64,000 nucleotides of DNA from Thermococcus paralvinellae (GTDB lineage: Archaea > Methanobacteriota_B > Thermococci > Thermococcales > Thermococcaceae), in contig NZ_CP006965.1 in assembly GCF_000517445.1 (NCBI RefSeq), positions 1,154,681 to 1,218,680 of the forward strand, read 5' to 3'. The notes under the pieces are model-generated. The model was given only the letters and a program-made list of their open reading frames with translations. It searched no databases and was not told the DNA's origin. The stretch's first letter is position 1. The number at the start of each line of letters is the position of its first letter. The position numbers and the translations under genes were made by a program. This document shows positions 34,738-43,317 of this stretch, piece by piece.

Positions 34738-35868
34738 TCACTTTCTTCTTCTTAAGAGCAGTGGAATCAATGCTAATCCAACAAGAGCTGCTGGACCGCA
34801 TGTTTTACTTGTTGTGGCTGGAGCTGAAGTGCTTGTTTCAGTTGGCTTTTCAGTCTCTGTTGGTTTCTCTGTTGTTGTCTCTGTTGGCTTCTCTTCTACC
34901 TTACTTGCCTCCTTGAGTGCCCAGTGGATGAAGTTTGTAACGAAGGTTGGACCATCAAGTGGAACTCCGTGATACTTTGGTGCCCATGTTGGCTCGTAGT
35001 CACCGTATGGTGATTCACCGCTAACGATGAGCAAGCTCTGCTTTCCGTTGTCGAACTTAACAAATTCAACTGCTAAGAGTGTAAACACTCCAGTGTCACC
35101 AGCCATGTATGCATTTGCTGGTGGGTCGTTGTTCTCAACGATTGTACCGTCTTTGGTTGTCTTTACAATTCTGTAAACATTCTCTGGTATGTTTCCATCA
35201 ACGAGCTTCTGCCAGTTTCCATTGTCATCAACATAAGCAACAACGCCAGGACCGTGGTAGAGGACTTTTCCTCCGTTCTTGAAGCCCTCAGTAATCATGC
35301 TTGCATCTGGTGTGTTTGGATCTGGGTTAACAATACCCACAACTCTGTATCCCCTTCCAGCGTTGCTTGTTGGATCTTCAACTGAACAGAGGTCCAACCT
35401 AAGGTGTCCAACTCCAAGCTGGTCAAGAAGTGAGTTAACAGTGTCCTGAACCTGTACACCGCTTCCGTAATCGCTGTCACCAGCAATCCAGAGAACCTTT
35501 CCACCTTGCTTGAACCACTCTGCAATAGCTTGTATTTCATCTGGCTCGAATGGGCTTGATGGCTGACCGATAATAAGCATGTCAACGCCCTTGAGGGCAT
35601 CAGCTGTAATTTTATCACCGAGGTGTGGGATACCTAAGGTGTCGGCGGCAGCTGGATCACCGAAGTATGCCCATTTTACATCAGTTATTGTCTTTACAAT
35701 GCCATGTGCTAAAGTCTCATTGGTGTCTCTGTCAAGAACGTCTCCTGCAAGATACTTGTCATTTTCACCATGGGCTAAATCCACAGCAACGGTGGCTGCA
35801 CTGGCAAAAGCGACTCCAAAAAGTCCAAACAGAACAAAAACTGACAATAGTATTGCAAGCTTCTTCAT
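34738..35868 (-). CDS. Secreted ThuA/DUF4350-like domain protein with CGP-type anchor
   Basis: 376 residues from the ATG at 35868 behind TTGGTGA. Signal peptide KLAILLSVFVLFGLFGVAFASA, then an alpha/beta domain with VAVDLAHGENDKYL, DMLIIGQPSSPFEPDEIQAI and GKVLWIAGDSDYG, resembling glutamine-amidotransferase-like surface domains found beside transporters. A Thr/Pro/Glu linker (KPTETTTEKPTETEKP) leads to CGPAALVGLALIPLLLRRRK. It lies just upstream of the ABC importer operon, same strand, with 91 bases between, and may help bind the same solute; this is inference. Confidence 0.7.
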   Translation of the reverse strand: MKKLAILLSVFVLFGLFGVAFASAATVAVDLAHGENDKYLAGDVLDRDTNETLAHGIVKTITDVKWAYFGDPAAADTLGIPHLGDKITADALKGVDMLIIGQPSSPFEPDEIQAIAEWFKQGGKVLWIAGDSDYGSGVQVQDTVNSLLDQLGVGHLRLDLCSVEDPTSNAGRGYRVVGIVNPDPNTPDASMITEGFKNGGKVLYHGPGVVAYVDDNGNWQKLVDGNIPENVYRIVKTTKDGTIVENNDPPANAYMAGDTGVFTLLAVEFVKFDNGKQSLLIVSGESPYGDYEPTWAPKYHGVPLDGPTFVTNFIHWALKEASKVEEKPTETTTEKPTETEKPTETSTSAPATTSKTCGPAALVGLALIPLLLRRRK

Positions 35869-36101
35869 GGCGTTCACCAAAAATGTTTAACGTATAAAGC
35901 AGTTATAAATCTTATTGAACCCTCATTAGGTAACAATGTGTAGCAAAGTGCTTAAATTTATATTAGTAGATGTTGAGAAACCTAAACACTAAAGACCGCA
36001 CTGAGGATTTGTGCATACACATTGATGCCCTGACAGTATGACAATTTTCAAATGCGTAAATTCCTTAAAGGATAACATCATCTTTGGCTTAGGTGGTGTG
36101 A
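35869..36101. other. Gap between divergent genes, two promoters
   Basis: Holds no ORF. TATA-like boxes GCAGTTATAAATC (about 35902-35914, reading for either strand) and AAATTTATATTAG near 35953. A segment near 35998-36035 with two CTGA triplets resembles an sRNA at first sight but has no box C. Nothing else recognised. Confidence 0.3.
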
Positions 36102-37229
36102 ATGGACATAGAGAAAAAAATTGAATTAATAACGAGAAACCCAACTGAAGAGGTATTGACCATAGAGAATTTAAGACAGCTTTTGGAAATGGGAGTTCCT
36201 CTTCAGCATTACATAGGTTTTGAGATAAGTGGTTATATTCATCTTGGCACTGGATTAATGGCTGGTGCAAAGATCGCAGACTTCCAGAAAGCTGGCATAA
36301 AAACAAGGATATTCCTGGCAGACTGGCACAGCTGGATTAACGACAAGCTTGGTGGAGACCTTGAAACTATTCAAAAAGTGGCTTTAACTTACTTCAAAGA
36401 GGGCATGAAGCAGAGCATCAAAGTTATGGGCGGTGACCCAGATAAGGTAGAGTTCGTCTTAGCTAGTGAGATTTTGGAGAAAGGCGACTACTGGCAGACA
36501 GTTATTGATATTTCAAAGAACGTTACTTTGAGCAGAGTTATGCGCTCCATTACAATCATGGGCCGTCAAATGGGTGAGGCAATAGATTTTGCAAAGCTGA
36601 TCTATCCGATGATGCAGGTTGCTGACATATTCTACCAAGGAGTCAACATTGCACACGCTGGAATGGATCAGAGAAAGGCTCACGTTATTGCAATAGAGGT
36701 CGCTGAAAAGCTGAAGTACCACCCACTTATCTGGGAAGGCAAAAAATACAAGCCAGTTGCAGTTCACCACCACCTCCTGCTCGGATTACAGGAGCCACCG
36801 AAGTGGCCGATTGAGAGTGAGGAGGAGTTCAAGGAGATAAAAGCATCAATGAAAATGAGCAAGTCAAAACCGTATTCAGCGGTTTTCATACATGATACCC
36901 CCGAGGAAATCAGGCAGAAGCTTAGAAAGGCATTCTGTCCTGCAAGAGAAGCAAACTACAACCCTGTTTTGGACTGGGCAGAGCACATAATCTTCCGCGA
37001 GGAGCCAACTGAATTTACCATTCACAGACCAGCTAAGTTCGGTGGTGATGTAACGTACACAACGTTTGAAGAGCTCAAGAAGGACTTTGCTGAAGGAAAG
37101 CTGCACCCACTTGACCTGAAGAATGCGGTTGCCGAATACTTGATAGAGCTCCTCAAGCCAGTCAGAGAGTACTTTGAAAAGCACCCAGAGCCTTTAGAGC
37201 TGATGAAGGAAGTTAAGATTACGAGATGA
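36102..37229 (+). CDS. tyrS: Tyrosyl-tRNA synthetase
   Basis: 375 residues, the archaeal/eukaryotic short form. Class I motifs: HIGH-like HLGTG, and KMSKSK. Tyrosine-site residues in YPMMQVADIFYQG and AGMDQRKAHVIAIE. It charges tRNA-Tyr. The start ATG sits behind AGGTGGTGTGA. It is a single-gene transcript next to the tRNA pair. Confidence 0.95.
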   Translation: MDIEKKIELITRNPTEEVLTIENLRQLLEMGVPLQHYIGFEISGYIHLGTGLMAGAKIADFQKAGIKTRIFLADWHSWINDKLGGDLETIQKVALTYFKEGMKQSIKVMGGDPDKVEFVLASEILEKGDYWQTVIDISKNVTLSRVMRSITIMGRQMGEAIDFAKLIYPMMQVADIFYQGVNIAHAGMDQRKAHVIAIEVAEKLKYHPLIWEGKKYKPVAVHHHLLLGLQEPPKWPIESEEEFKEIKASMKMSKSKPYSAVFIHDTPEEIRQKLRKAFCPAREANYNPVLDWAEHIIFREEPTEFTIHRPAKFGGDVTYTTFEELKKDFAEGKLHPLDLKNAVAEYLIELLKPVREYFEKHPEPLELMKEVKITR

Positions 37230-37364
37230 ATTTCTATTCCCGTCTTAATTTCCCTTTTCTGGTTTAATTGAGCTTAACTAAGTATCCAGAATTCCAGAAT
37301 TGCAGACAGTTTGATTTATTACCAAGAGATTATTTTTGAGAAGTTTGCTCAGAAGAGTTTATTA

Positions 37365-37452
37365 TGGTGCGGGGGCGGGGATTTGAACCCCGGAACCCCT
37401 ACGGGACGGGACCCTCAATCCCGCGCCTTTGACCAGGCTCGGCAACCCCCGC
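37365..37452 (-). tRNA. tRNA-Leu (anticodon GAG)
   Basis: Class II tRNA of 88 bases with CCA encoded. Acceptor GCGGGGG/CCCCCGC, T arm CGGGG-TTCAAAT-CCCCG, anticodon stem CGGGA/TCCCG with loop TTGAGGG, so anticodon GAG (CTC codons), and a long variable arm CCCGTAGGGG. Box A promoter ACTTTATAAGC lies at ~37495-37485 upstream. Divergent from the tRNA-Lys gene. Confidence 0.95.
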
Positions 37453-37551
37453 TCAAGCCAAAATATTTCGGTTAAAATCAGCTTATAAAGTTTTCTATCC
37501 ACTGTTACCGAAAAATTTATAAAATGCTTAACTCCCAATGATTTTGGACGC

Positions 37552-37629
37552 GGGCCGGTAGCTTAGCCTGGTTAGAGCGGCGGACTCTTAATCCGCAGGT
37601 CGGGGGTTCAAATCCCCCCCGGCCCGCCA
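37552..37629 (+). tRNA. tRNA-Lys (anticodon CTT)
   Basis: 78 bases with encoded CCA. Acceptor GGGCCGG/CCGGCCC, anticodon stem GCGGA/TCCGC around CTCTTAA, anticodon CTT (AAG), T arm GGGGG-TTCAAAT-CCCCC. No intron. TATA AATTTATAAAATGC at 37512-37525. The DEAD helicase gene starts 42 bases downstream. Confidence 0.95.
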
Positions 37630-37670
37630 ACAAGCTGCACTTCTTCTGGAGTGCTTTCGGAGACAAGAAA

Positions 37671-38819
37671 ATGAGTTTTGAGAAATTAGGACTCTCAGAA
37701 AATACGCTGGGAGCAGTCAGAAGAAAAGGGTTCTCGGAACCTACAGACATTCAGAGGGAAGTTATCCCTCTGTTTTTGAAAGGAAATGCAGACATAGTTG
37801 GACAATCACAGACAGGAACTGGAAAAACTGCATCATTCGCATTACCGCTTGTAGATGTTATCAACGAGTATGAAAGGGAAGTCCAAGCAATAATTTTAAC
37901 GCCAACCAGAGAGCTTGCTCTTCAAGTAGCTGACGAGATAAAGTCGCTTAGAGGTAAGAAAAGGATAAGAGTTCTTTCAGTATATGGAGGACAGCCAATA
38001 GGTCCTCAGATAAGAACCCTTAGGAAAGGAGTTCACATAGTAGTTGGAACCCCTGGAAGAGTTCTCGATCACATCAGAAGAGGCACGTTAAGGCTTGATG
38101 GAATTCAATACTTCATCCTAGATGAAGCTGACAGGATGCTCGATATGGGTTTCATAGATGATATAAGAGCAATATTCAGAGAGACACCAAGAAATAAGCG
38201 TGTCCTTATGTTTTCAGCAACGATGCCCCGCGAAGTTTTGAGGCTAGCAAAACGATACATGGAGAAATATGAGCTGATAAGAACAAGCAGCGACGAGCCA
38301 GTTCCAGGACTTGTGGAGCAAGAGTATATTGAAGTTGTACCAGCAAGAAAAATATCTGTGCTGAAAAGAATACTAGACGGTGAATTTCATGGAATAATCT
38401 TCTGCCAAACGAAGAGAGAGACTAGGATACTGGCAGAAAAGCTCGCACATATGGGATACAATGCTGAAGCTTTAAATGGAGACATGAACCAAAGAAGTAG
38501 AGAAAGAACCTTGATGCGCTTCAAAAGACGAAAAATAAACATTCTAGTTGCCACAGATGTTGCTGCAAGAGGAATAGACGTTCAAGACATAGCTCACATT
38601 GTAAACTATTCCTTGCCACAAAACGCTGAAATGTATATCCACAGGATTGGCAGAACAGGACGAGCGGGCAAAAAAGGAAAAGCAATAACTTTCATCAAGC
38701 CGGGAGAGTATAGAAGGTTAAGATACATTGAGAGCGTTGCAAAAGTTAGCATAAAGAAATCAAAGCTTCAAGAAAGCATAGACAGAGAAAAGAGGAGAGA
38801 CTCAAGAAAAAGATACTGA
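37671..38819 (+). CDS. DEAD-box RNA helicase
   Basis: 382 residues, the minimal two-domain helicase. Q motif GFSEPTDIQ, motif I SQTGTGKT, Ia PTRELALQ, II DEAD, III SAT, then ARGIDVQDIAHIVNY and HRIGRTGRAGK. The basic tail (KSKLQESIDREKRRDSRKRY) probably adds RNA binding. It remodels RNA in ribosome assembly or cold adaptation in other Thermococcales. It may share a transcript with tRNA-Lys, since only 42 bases separate them and no new TATA box is seen. Confidence 0.93.
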   Translation: MSFEKLGLSENTLGAVRRKGFSEPTDIQREVIPLFLKGNADIVGQSQTGTGKTASFALPLVDVINEYEREVQAIILTPTRELALQVADEIKSLRGKKRIRVLSVYGGQPIGPQIRTLRKGVHIVVGTPGRVLDHIRRGTLRLDGIQYFILDEADRMLDMGFIDDIRAIFRETPRNKRVLMFSATMPREVLRLAKRYMEKYELIRTSSDEPVPGLVEQEYIEVVPARKISVLKRILDGEFHGIIFCQTKRETRILAEKLAHMGYNAEALNGDMNQRSRERTLMRFKRRKINILVATDVAARGIDVQDIAHIVNYSLPQNAEMYIHRIGRTGRAGKKGKAITFIKPGEYRRLRYIESVAKVSIKKSKLQESIDREKRRDSRKRY

Positions 38820-38825
38820 GATTTG

Positions 38826-39971
38826 TCAAGACTTGGCAATATCAAGAATTATTTTAAGGTTCTCCCCCTCTTCTCTTATCTCAATCCAAAACGCTGAATA
38901 CTGTCCCAAATCAGCTCTAACTTCTGAGTCTGAGACTATACTGTCGTAGAGATAATTAATCAGCTGTTCATGGAATAGAGGGTTATAATATTCAACAAAC
39001 TTTTCAAATCTGAATGTCCAGACTTTCCCTTCAGAATACCCCTTTGGCAATGTGCCTTGGAAAAGCTGCTGAAGTTTCTCATCAAGCCTTAAGTTTGGAA
39101 AGTTTTTCAAAATTATTGAAGACAAGCTCCCAGAAATTGCTTGTGCATCTACATTGGTGAACTTGTAATCTTGCTTTAGGAATTCTATCCCAGAAACAAT
39201 CCCCAAGTTCTCTACTTCAGCACTGCCATTTACAAGCTTGATCTCATAAATTGTTGCATTTGAGATCGTTTTTCCTTTCTCCTTCCAGTATCGGTAATAT
39301 GCGCCCAAGTCCATTGCGGGAGGGTGCTGATCTAGGACAAAGTACCAGCCCTCAATTTCTATTACTGCCACTGCATGCCCAACATCACTGTTCGTGAAGT
39401 TAATGCTGAAAATGTAAAGGGGAGAGTAGTTTATACTCAAAAGCAGTCCAGCTGTGAGAATTGAGTAATCAGTGCAAATGCCTTTTCCTCTCATTATCGT
39501 TTCATAGGGAGTTTGTATTGTGTTGTCTTTCCCCCTTACAATCTCAAAACTCCCGTTGCTGTATATTTTAATTTCTGGAGCTGGTAGAGATGCCTTTTTC
39601 CAGTCATATTGGATATGCTCTTTCTCCCACTCTAGGATGTTCCAAGCACTTTGCTGTAAGCTGTCACCTTTAAGCTGCTCAGCTAAGGGTTTTATTTTAG
39701 CAAGCTCTTCTTTGCTCAAAGCACATGGAATTGCCCTTTTAAGGACGTATCTCCAGAGAGGGTCCGAGCAAGAAGGAGTGGTATTAGATTGGGGCAACAT
39801 TATTGTTGTAGAAGCAGTTTGAGTAGATGGAGTAGTTGCTGAAGGCTTGGTGAAGGGATGACTTTCTGAAGTTGATCTTTCTGTTTGGGTGATTGTCTCG
39901 ATTTGAACACATCCGCTTACAAATATGAGTGCTATTATAAGTGCTGAAAGCATGAATTTAAGCAACCTCAT
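38826..39971 (-). CDS. Secreted lipoprotein with transglutaminase-like domain
   Basis: 381 residues. Signal peptide with lipobox VSGC at residue ~21, a Ser/Thr-rich spacer, a helical segment, then a transglutaminase/protease-like core with cysteine in MRGKGICTDYSIL, histidine in SDVGHAVAVIEI and aspartate in WYFVLDQHPPAMD. The full triad means it may be active as a cysteine protease or amidase on surface proteins. GGTGAGATCTT before the ATG. Compare 53358-54956, whose similar domain lacks the cysteine. Confidence 0.8.
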   Translation of the reverse strand: MRLLKFMLSALIIALIFVSGCVQIETITQTERSTSESHPFTKPSATTPSTQTASTTIMLPQSNTTPSCSDPLWRYVLKRAIPCALSKEELAKIKPLAEQLKGDSLQQSAWNILEWEKEHIQYDWKKASLPAPEIKIYSNGSFEIVRGKDNTIQTPYETIMRGKGICTDYSILTAGLLLSINYSPLYIFSINFTNSDVGHAVAVIEIEGWYFVLDQHPPAMDLGAYYRYWKEKGKTISNATIYEIKLVNGSAEVENLGIVSGIEFLKQDYKFTNVDAQAISGSLSSIILKNFPNLRLDEKLQQLFQGTLPKGYSEGKVWTFRFEKFVEYYNPLFHEQLINYLYDSIVSDSEVRADLGQYSAFWIEIREEGENLKIILDIAKS

Positions 39972-40337
39972 AAGATCTCACCTTGAAAGTTGTTATGTGT
40001 TGAGGATTAAAAATGTGCTGCATAGCAAACTGAGGGTGAGAAGGGCTTTGTTCCCTTGGTGAATTTAAGAGAGTAAAGAAGGATATGAGAAACGTGATTT
40101 TTCAAACTTTGGAAAGTTTGGCCAAAAGTGTTTTTAGTCTATTAAAGAGTGCGAGAGTTTGTCTATCTTCTAAGACCCCTCAATATAACACTGATTCAAC
40201 TAAAAACAGCATTTAGTGGTTTTTTCATCTTACATCCGCAGAACGCTTTTTAGTGAAACACTGAAAATAAGCTAATTTAGAAAGAAATCCACTCCAAGAA
40301 AAGCACTTAGAGAAGGATAGTGAAGGCAAAGTTTTGC
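39972..40337. other. 366-base gap without a gene
   Basis: No ORF with a binding site on either strand. It holds an 18-base inverted repeat CAAACTTT-GG-AAAGTTTG (40103-40120) and AT-rich stretches. It might be a decayed insertion, but no transposase remnant could be read. Confidence 0.3.
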
Positions 40338-40414
<77 letters not shown>

Positions 40415-40478
40415 TCGGGAACTAATCATCAGAAAGGTGTTTATAAAGATTGCGGTAGTTAAAAGAAAGAGAGAAAGC

Positions 40479-41771
40479 TCATGGATACAATCTAGTTGGA
40501 GTTCTTGGGAACAAGGTTGCCCATCTAACGTGGTCAAGATTGAGAATCCATGCAACGATTCTTTCTACACCAAGCCCAAAGCCGCTGTGCGGAACGCTTC
40601 CGTATTTTCTGAGGTCAAGATACCACTCGTAGTCCTTTGGATCCATGCCCTCCTCTAAAATACGTTGTACAAGCTTGTCGTAATCGTCTTCTCTCTGTGA
40701 ACCACCAATTATTTCACCATATCCCTCAGGCGCAAGCATATCAGCCGCTAAGACCTTTCTTGGGTCACTTGGATCTTCTTTCATATAGAATGCCTTGATG
40801 TGCTTTGGATATCCATAAACAAAGAATGGCCTGTCGAATTCCTCTGTCAAAACTCTCTCTTCATCTGCACCCATGTCTTCGCCCCACTCTATACTAACGC
40901 CTTTGCTTTGAAGTATATCAATTGCCTCATCGTAACTTATCCTTGGGAATGGTGGCTCTGTGTTCTTCAGTGTTGTGAGATCTTTCCTATACATTTCTAT
41001 TTCTGATCGCCTCCGCTCTAAAGTTCTCTGAACCATATAGCTAACAAGCTCTTCCTCAACCTTCATGATGTCCCAGAGATCCATCCATGCAGCCTCAAGC
41101 TCGAGGTGCCAGAACTCTGTTAAGTGCCTCCTTGTTCTGCTCTTCTCTGCTCTGAAGCTCGGCGTTAGAGACCAAACTTTTTCAAGACCAAATATCGCTG
41201 CTTCAAGATAAAGCTGGGCTGATTGGCTTAAGTAAGCAGTTTTGTCAAAGTACTTGAGCTTAAATAAAGTAGCCCCACCTTCAACTGCCCCTGTAACCAA
41301 GATTGGTGGAAATACTTCATACCAGCCGTCTTGAAGGAGCCATTCTCTTGCAGCTTGAATTAGAGTTGCCTTAACTTTCATTATTGCCGCTACTTTTGGA
41401 GATCTAAGGTGAAGATGCCTTACATCCAGGAGAAATTCTGGACTTGCGTCCTTGGTTATTGGGAAAAATTCGACGTTTTGAATGACTTCAATTTTATCTG
41501 CCTGAATTTCAACTCCACCTGGAGCCCTCTTATCTTGCTTAACAATACCTTCAATTATTACACTTGACTCTATTCCAGTTTTCTTTGCAGTCTCATAAGC
41601 CTCTTTGCTAAGTTCTTCTTTAAATACAGTCTGAATAATTCCGCTTGAATCCCTAAGGACTATAAACACCTTATCCTTAATTTCCCTCTTTCTATACACC
41701 CAACCAGCCAATTTAACCCTTTGTCCTTCCATTTCAGGTTTAACTTGAGCACAGTAAATCTTGTCAATCAT
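40479..41771 (-). CDS. asnS: Asparaginyl-tRNA synthetase
   Basis: 430 residues. OB-fold anticodon domain (KLAGWVYRKREIKDKVFIVLRDSSG), class II motif 2 FRAEKSRTRRHLTEFWHLE and motif 3 GFGLGVERIVAW. GEIIGGSQREDDYDKL and GSVPHSGFG are AsnRS and not AspRS marks. It charges tRNA-Asn directly, so Asn need not be made on the tRNA. ATG at 41771 follows GAGGTGAT; GTG at 41780 is within the same site. Confidence 0.93.
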   Translation of the reverse strand: MIDKIYCAQVKPEMEGQRVKLAGWVYRKREIKDKVFIVLRDSSGIIQTVFKEELSKEAYETAKKTGIESSVIIEGIVKQDKRAPGGVEIQADKIEVIQNVEFFPITKDASPEFLLDVRHLHLRSPKVAAIMKVKATLIQAAREWLLQDGWYEVFPPILVTGAVEGGATLFKLKYFDKTAYLSQSAQLYLEAAIFGLEKVWSLTPSFRAEKSRTRRHLTEFWHLELEAAWMDLWDIMKVEEELVSYMVQRTLERRRSEIEMYRKDLTTLKNTEPPFPRISYDEAIDILQSKGVSIEWGEDMGADEERVLTEEFDRPFFVYGYPKHIKAFYMKEDPSDPRKVLAADMLAPEGYGEIIGGSQREDDYDKLVQRILEEGMDPKDYEWYLDLRKYGSVPHSGFGLGVERIVAWILNLDHVRWATLFPRTPTRLYP

Positions 41772-42030
41772 CACCATCACCTCACAACTTTTTGAAAGTT
41801 AAATTGAGGGTTTATTAAACTAACCATGCCTAGTGAAGAAAAGTTACCATCAATTTATCCACAGTGCTAACGCTTTAACTTTCAGTCTAAGTTCAATTAG
41901 CATTGGCATTGTGCATCGAGTTTTCTTCAGGTAATCATTATTTAAATCATTTGCCATCCTAATTGACAAAATGACAAAAAGCTTTAATAATCTATTAGCT
42001 GAAATTACTTTCCCCGCTGGAGGTGGGAGT
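41772..42030. other. Gap between divergent asnS and deaminase genes
   Basis: About 260 bases, AT-rich. It must hold both promoters; AAGTTAAATTGAGGG and ATTATTTAAATC are TATA-like. No ORF or folded RNA recognised. Confidence 0.3.
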
Positions 42031-43284
42031 ATGAAGGCAATAATTTCAAAGTACATTCTGGATGTTAATGGAATAAGGGAAAACATGGCAGTTTTAGTGG
42101 AAGATAATAAAATCTATGACGTTGTTCCAAAAGATAAGCTTAAAGAATACGATGTTGATGAAATTTTTGGCGGAGAACACTATCTTTTAATTCCAGGACT
42201 CATTAATGCCCACACACATGTAGCAATGACAAAATTCAGAGGGATTGGAGACGACTTACCTCTCGATAAGTGGCTGAATGAAGTTATTTGGCCCATGGAA
42301 AAGGAGTGGACACCAGAAGAAATCTATAAATGGGCTCTTATTGGAATCGCGGAGGCTATTGCCAATGGCTCAACAGTAATCAATGATCATTACTTCTTTG
42401 CAGATGAAATAGCTAAAGCATCCCAAAAGCTTGGCATTAGAGCGTTCATTGGGCAGACTATGATGGATTTAGTTGAATTTCCAATTGCAGAACCAGAGGA
42501 GGGGTTTAAGTTTTTCAAGAGATGGAAAGACAGAGATGAGATTGTTAAACCAGTATTAGCCCCACATGCTACCGATACGGTTTCTCTTGAGCTCTTAAAA
42601 GAAATCAAAGAATTTTCTGAAGAAGAAAAGACGTTAATCCACATGCACGTTTCTCAAAGCAGGGAAGAAGTTTTGAGAGTCAAAAAGAGAGAAAAAGTCT
42701 TGCCAGTGGAATACCTCAAGAAAGCTGGAGTCTTAAATGAGAACTTTATTGGCGTTCATGGTGTCTACCTAAGTAATGAAGAGGTTAAGCTTTATGCGAA
42801 AAGTGGAGCAACGTTAGTGCATTGTGCAGTCAGTTTGGCAAAACTCGAAGGGAGTGTCGCACCAATAATTAGTTTATGGGAAACAGGGGGCAACATTGCA
42901 ATTGGAAACGATTGTGCGGTTTCAAATAATTCCCTCGACATGATTCAAGAGATGAAATTTGCAGCAATACTGAATAAAGTTAAATCTCAAGACCCCACCA
43001 AGGCTTCAGCAAAAGATGTGTTCTACTGGGCAACAGTGGGAGGTGCAAAAGCTTTGAAAATAAAAGCAGGTTTAATAGAGAAGGAATATCTAGCAGATTT
43101 AGTGCTGATTAACATCAATAAGCTACACTTCACTCCAAAGACAAATCTGCTTTCACATCTGGTTTACTCCGCCAAGGGAAGCGATGTTGAGAAAGTCTTT
43201 GTTAATGGGAAATTGATTTATGATCAGGGATACTTTCCCAAATTCAAAAAATTTGACTATGAAATTTCAGCCGAAATATTATAA
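42031..43284 (+). CDS. mtaD: Amidohydrolase of the S-adenosylhomocysteine/5'-methylthioadenosine deaminase type
   Basis: 417 residues from the ATG at 42031, behind GGAGGTGGGAG. Metal ligands in NAHTHVAMT, HMHVSQS and GVHGVYLS, and the end motif GNDCAVSNNSLDM (aspartate). These fit the MtaD/SsnA group, which deaminates adenosyl compounds left from SAM use and feeds them to salvage. Guanine or other aminohydrolase activity is possible. An upstream ATG at 41971 lacks a site. Confidence 0.82.
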   Translation: MKAIISKYILDVNGIRENMAVLVEDNKIYDVVPKDKLKEYDVDEIFGGEHYLLIPGLINAHTHVAMTKFRGIGDDLPLDKWLNEVIWPMEKEWTPEEIYKWALIGIAEAIANGSTVINDHYFFADEIAKASQKLGIRAFIGQTMMDLVEFPIAEPEEGFKFFKRWKDRDEIVKPVLAPHATDTVSLELLKEIKEFSEEEKTLIHMHVSQSREEVLRVKKREKVLPVEYLKKAGVLNENFIGVHGVYLSNEEVKLYAKSGATLVHCAVSLAKLEGSVAPIISLWETGGNIAIGNDCAVSNNSLDMIQEMKFAAILNKVKSQDPTKASAKDVFYWATVGGAKALKIKAGLIEKEYLADLVLININKLHFTPKTNLLSHLVYSAKGSDVEKVFVNGKLIYDQGYFPKFKKFDYEISAEIL

Positions 43285-43317
43285 ACCCCTTCTCCTCCTC
43301 TACTTTCAGGTGAGAAT

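Noticed and set aside
35998-36035. Possible C/D box sRNA between two divergent genes
   Set aside because: Two CTGA triplets are present but no RTGATGA box C at the right distance on either strand.
40103-40120. 18-base inverted repeat as operator or terminator
   Set aside because: It lies far from any start, has no T-run, and may be chance in AT-rich DNA.
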